Shown: positions 61,111 through 64,000 of the stretch, in pieces
Numbering within the stretch: the stretch's first letter is position 1
How the letters are laid out: each line of letters opens with the position of its first letter
Assembly: GCA_035506155.1 (NCBI GenBank)
Contig: DATJPX010000137.1
Location: forward strand, 1 to 64,000
Origin: UBA877 sp035506155
GTDB lineage: Bacteria; Chloroflexota; Anaerolineae; Anaerolineales; Villigracilaceae
Reading direction: 5' to 3'
Length of the DNA stretch: 64,000 nt
Notes under the pieces: generated by a model
The model's database searches: none
What the model was told of the DNA's origin: nothing
What the model saw: only the letters and a program-made list of their open reading frames with translations
Program-made: the position numbers and the translations under genes

Positions 61111-62322
61111 ATGAAGATCCTCCACTTTGCCGACGCCCACATCGACATGGCCAATTATGGCCGCCACGACCCCGAAACGGGCCTGCCGCTGCGCGTCCTG
61201 GATTTCCTCAAGTCGCTGGACGCCATCGTCGAGGCGGCCGTTTCGGAAAAAGTGGACCTGGTGATCTTTGCCGGGGATGCCTACAAGGACCGCTCGCCGG
61301 CCCCGACTTTCCAGCGTGAATGGGGCAAGCGGATCATCCGTCTCTCCAAGGCCGGCATCCGGACCCTGCTCTTGGTCGGGAATCACGACCTCTCGCCCGC
61401 CCTGGGCCGCGCCAACGCCATCCAGGAGTTCGAGACGCTCGACATCCCCCATGTGACCGTCCTGTCGAAACCACAATTCCTTTCTTCAGGCGAGCTGGGC
61501 CTGCCCGTCCAGGTGATCGCCATCCCCTGGGTGGCGCGCTCCGGCCTGCTGGCTGCCACGGATGCCAGCGCCGCGGATATGCCGGAAGTCTTCTCCAATA
61601 TCGAGGAGCGCCTGACCGAGCTGGTCGACGGCTGGCTCGCGGATGCCGATCCCGCCCTGCCCGTCATCCTGACCGCCCACGCCTCCGTCCAGGGAGCAAA
61701 ATTCGGCTCCGAGCGGACCGTCATGCTGGGCGCGGACATGGTCCTGCCGGGCTCGCTCGTCAAGGATGGGCGCCTGGACTACGTGGCCCTCGGCCACATC
61801 CACAAGCCCCAGGACCTGAACGAGAACGCCCACCCGCCGGTCATCTACCCGGGCTCGATCGAGCGCGTCGATTTCGGCGAGGCCGGAGACGAGAAGTTCT
61901 TCATCATCGCCGAGGTGGAGCGCGGCCGGACACGGGTCGAGTGGCGCAAGCTGGCGAACGTCCGCCCGTTCATCGACCGGCAGGTTGCGCTCGAGTCCCC
62001 CGAGGACGTCAACACGGCGCTCCAATCCGCCCTGCCCCCGCAGGAGGAATTGGCCGGGGCGATCGTAAGGCTGACCGTCGATTACGTCCGCGAATGGGAC
62101 GAGCTCATCGACGAAGCCTCCCTGCGGCGTTACGCCGAGGAGGCCTTCGAATTCCATCTCATCAAGCGCCCGCGGATCGAATCCCGCATCCGCCTGCCTG
62201 GCGACCAGACCGTCAGCAGCCTCAGTCCGCTCGAGCTGCTCGACCAGTACTGGCGGGCCGTCAAGGCCGACGAGGCAGAGGCACTCCAGAAGCTGGCCAA
62301 AGAAATCATCGAAGAAGAATAG
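61111..62322 (+). CDS. SbcD/Mre11-like DNA exonuclease
   Basis: A 403-residue calcineurin-like metallophosphatase. Motifs are HFADAHIDM, VIFAGDAYKD, LLLVGNHDLSP, ILTAHASVQGAKFGSE and YVALGHIHKPQDL, all matching the SbcD/Mre11 nuclease core. A C-terminal domain follows and ends in a Glu-rich tail. SbcD normally pairs with the SbcC ATPase, but no sbcC is in the window, although one could lie elsewhere. No Shine-Dalgarno is seen, so it may rely on coupling to the preceding gene. Confidence 0.88.
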   Translation: MKILHFADAHIDMANYGRHDPETGLPLRVLDFLKSLDAIVEAAVSEKVDLVIFAGDAYKDRSPAPTFQREWGKRIIRLSKAGIRTLLLVGNHDLSPALGRANAIQEFETLDIPHVTVLSKPQFLSSGELGLPVQVIAIPWVARSGLLAATDASAADMPEVFSNIEERLTELVDGWLADADPALPVILTAHASVQGAKFGSERTVMLGADMVLPGSLVKDGRLDYVALGHIHKPQDLNENAHPPVIYPGSIERVDFGEAGDEKFFIIAEVERGRTRVEWRKLANVRPFIDRQVALESPEDVNTALQSALPPQEELAGAIVRLTVDYVREWDELIDEASLRRYAEEAFEFHLIKRPRIESRIRLPGDQTVSSLSPLELLDQYWRAVKADEAEALQKLAKEIIEEE

Positions 62323-62349
62323 CAGCCGATTCTGAAGAAGGAACGCACC

Positions 62350-63402
62350 ATGACCGATGATATTTACGGTAAACTGGCCGATGCACTGGATCGGCTGCCC
62401 AATGGGTACCCGCGCACCGACTCGGGTGTAGAGCTTCGCATCCTGGAAAAGATCTTCTCACCCGAGGAAGCCACCCTGGCCGGCCATTTGAGCGGCACGT
62501 TCGAGCCGGTGGCGGTGATCGCCGGTCGGGCCAGGCTGCCGGAAGGCGAGGTCAGCCGCGGTCTGTTCAAGCTGGTTCGGCGCGGGTGCGTCTGGCTGGA
62601 CAAACAGGAGGGGAAAGTCTGCTTCCGGCTGGCGCCCTTCGTGGTCGGCATCTACGAGGCGCAGCTCGAACTCATGGATCACGAACTGGCCCATATGGTG
62701 GAAGAGTATTTTTCCGGGGCAGGCGCTCAGGGCATCATGAAACTGCAGCCGGCCCTGCAACGAGTGGTCCCAGCCCAAAGCGCGCTAAAATCCGAGGCAG
62801 TCCTCCCGTACGACGACGTGCGGTCCATTCTGCTGAATGCCAAGTCGTTCAACGTCCGGGATTGTATCTGCCGTCTGCAGCAGCAACAGATCGGCCAGCC
62901 CTGTGACTACCCGCTTAAGATCTGCCTGGGGTTTTCCCGCAACGAGCGCCCAGCCCAACCTGGGGATTTGACGCAGGCGGAAGCGCTTGCCCTGCTGGAT
63001 CAAGCCGAACAGGTCGGGCTGGTTCACACCGTCAGCAACGTGATGGAAGGGGTCGGGTACGTCTGCAACTGCTGCGGTTGTTGCTGCGGGATCCTGCGCG
63101 GCATCACCGACTGGGGCATCGAGAATTCGGTGGCCTATGCCAATTACTACGCCGTCATCGATCCGACTTTCTGCGCCAACTGCGGCAACTGCATCGAACG
63201 CTGCCAAGTGGGTGCCATCTCGGAAGGGGACGGCATCTCAGTAGTCGACCGGGCGCGCTGCATCGGCTGCGGGTTGTGCGTGAGTGGCTGTCCGAATGAC
63301 GTAGCCCGGCTGATCCGCAAGCCCGAGGCTGAGATCGTCCACCCGCCCAGGGATTATGCCGAGTGGGAACATGCCCGCCTGCACAACCGGGGCTTGGCAT
63401 AA
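62350..63402 (+). CDS. Cys-rich dicluster ferredoxin-like protein
   Basis: 350 residues. An N-terminal winged-helix-like part (LAGHLSGTFEPVAVIAGRARLPEGEV, cited in part) precedes a Cys-rich stretch with CICRL and YVCNCCGCCCGI. Two ferredoxin-type clusters follow, CANCGNCIERC and CIGCGLCVSGC. The DNA-binding-like start with Fe-S sites suggests a redox regulator or electron carrier. This arrangement recurs in anaerobes, but its function is not known to me. AAGGAAC lies just before the ATG. Confidence 0.8.
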   Translation: MTDDIYGKLADALDRLPNGYPRTDSGVELRILEKIFSPEEATLAGHLSGTFEPVAVIAGRARLPEGEVSRGLFKLVRRGCVWLDKQEGKVCFRLAPFVVGIYEAQLELMDHELAHMVEEYFSGAGAQGIMKLQPALQRVVPAQSALKSEAVLPYDDVRSILLNAKSFNVRDCICRLQQQQIGQPCDYPLKICLGFSRNERPAQPGDLTQAEALALLDQAEQVGLVHTVSNVMEGVGYVCNCCGCCCGILRGITDWGIENSVAYANYYAVIDPTFCANCGNCIERCQVGAISEGDGISVVDRARCIGCGLCVSGCPNDVARLIRKPEAEIVHPPRDYAEWEHARLHNRGLA

Positions 63403-63463
63403 CTTTATCCGTCCGACTGATCGGCTTATTGTTAGTACGCCAAGGAAAATAGGGGCTCGATTC

Positions 63464-64000
63464 ATGCGCTGGATCTACCTCTCCCCTCACTTCGACGACG
63501 CAGTTCTCTCCTGCGGCGGCCTGATCTTCGACCAGGCCCGGGCCGGGATACCGGTCGAGATCTGGACCGTCCTGGCCGGGAACCCGCCCCCGGGTCCGCT
63601 CTCGGACTTCGCCCAAAAGAACCACGCCTTGTGGGGCGTCGCCACCGGTGCCGAGACCGTCGCCATGCGCAAGGAGGAGGACCGGGAGGCGGCCACAGCC
63701 GTCGGCGCGGAGCTGGTCCATTTCGACTTCCCCGACTGCATCTACCGCCGCTCGCCCAAAGGGGAGTATCTCTACACAGAGACCGTCATGATCCCACCTG
63801 TCCCGGGCGACCGGGGCCTGCCCAGGCGGATTGCCGAGGCCTTGAAGTCCGAGCTGCGCAGGGACGACGAGTTGGTCTGCCCGCTGACCCTGGGCGGCCA
63901 CGCCGATCACACCGTCGTCCGCCGGGCAGCCGAGCTGCTGCGGCGCCCCCTGCGCTATTACGCCGACGTACCGTACATCATGAACTATCCGGCCTCCCTC
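63464..64000 (+). CDS. PIG-L/LmbE-family deacetylase (cut by window edge)
   Basis: The first 179 residues of a LmbE-like zinc deacetylase. The metal motif is YLSPHFDDAVLSCGG (HxDD), and a second His occurs in LGGHADHTVVRRAAE. The frame is open to the last base, so the C-terminus is missing. The family removes acetyl from N-acetylglucosaminyl lipids or sugars such as bacillithiol and mycothiol precursors. The exact substrate is unknown. Confidence 0.88.
   Translation, partial: MRWIYLSPHFDDAVLSCGGLIFDQARAGIPVEIWTVLAGNPPPGPLSDFAQKNHALWGVATGAETVAMRKEEDREAATAVGAELVHFDFPDCIYRRSPKGEYLYTETVMIPPVPGDRGLPRRIAEALKSELRRDDELVCPLTLGGHADHTVVRRAAELLRRPLRYYADVPYIMNYPASL

Overview
The window looks like a chromosomal piece of a high-GC bacterium, most likely a Chloroflexota member of the Anaerolineae type. 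This is inferred from the gene mix and is not proven: a complete V/A-type ATPase operon, several lipoproteins and membrane-anchored proteins with Thr/Pro-rich linkers, multi-GAF histidine kinases, an F420-type (DDN) protein, twin BatA-like proteins beside MoxR/DUF58, and a tmRNA with an Ala-Ala-ending tag. There are no prophage genes, insertion sequences, CRISPR arrays or rRNA genes. Genes are dense and mostly in co-directional operons.

Left third (1-21.5 kb). The tail of a short-chain dehydrogenase and its terminator are followed by a TPR/TolB-like propeller protein. A Fur-family regulator heads a nickel/cobalt ECF transporter operon (CbiM-like, CbiQ, CbiO). Next come an SH3 lipoprotein, an SPL-like radical SAM protein, a DUF6504-like protein, and a FIST-domain protein just downstream of a very large PDZ-like/TM/GAF histidine kinase. 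On the plus strand lie an HtrA-like protease, MoxR, DUF58 and two VWA proteins, then a self-regulated TetR/hydrolase pair.

Middle (21.5-40 kb). A minus-strand operon encodes all nine V/A-ATPase subunits (G-C-I-K-F-E-A-B-D). Beyond it are an AT-richer gene for an unknown membrane protein, a tRNA T-arm-like remnant, a 923-residue TM-GGDEF-TM-HD-GYP protein, a secreted subtilisin with a C-terminal WNTVG repeat, and a NarX/NarL-type two-component pair. A 7-2-7 dyad upstream of the subtilisin is a candidate response-regulator site.

Right third (40-64 kb). A TetR-controlled operon encodes an ABC-2 exporter (permease, HlyD adaptor, two separate ATPases) with a DDN-like protein and a small membrane protein inside it. 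It is followed by an alpha/beta-hydrolase/8-TM fusion, an S41-like lipoprotein, a monothiol glutaredoxin pair, an orphan OmpR-type regulator, an ECF sigma/DegV/small-membrane-protein operon, ssrA (tmRNA) with a duplicated 3' end and terminator, a lipoprotein, dnaK, two tandem C39-like proteins, an SbcD-like nuclease, a Cys-rich ferredoxin-like protein and a PIG-L deacetylase cut by the window edge.

Regulatory signals include two TetR operators lying on good sigma70 promoters, Fur-type boxes, and three genes whose TATAAT box ends only 6-7 nt before the ATG, which suggests leaderless mRNAs. No single unmistakable new system was found. The best candidates for novelty are the double-membrane c-di-GMP protein, the kinase/FIST pair, the exporter operon with its embedded DDN protein, and the paralogous C39-like/TPR proteins.
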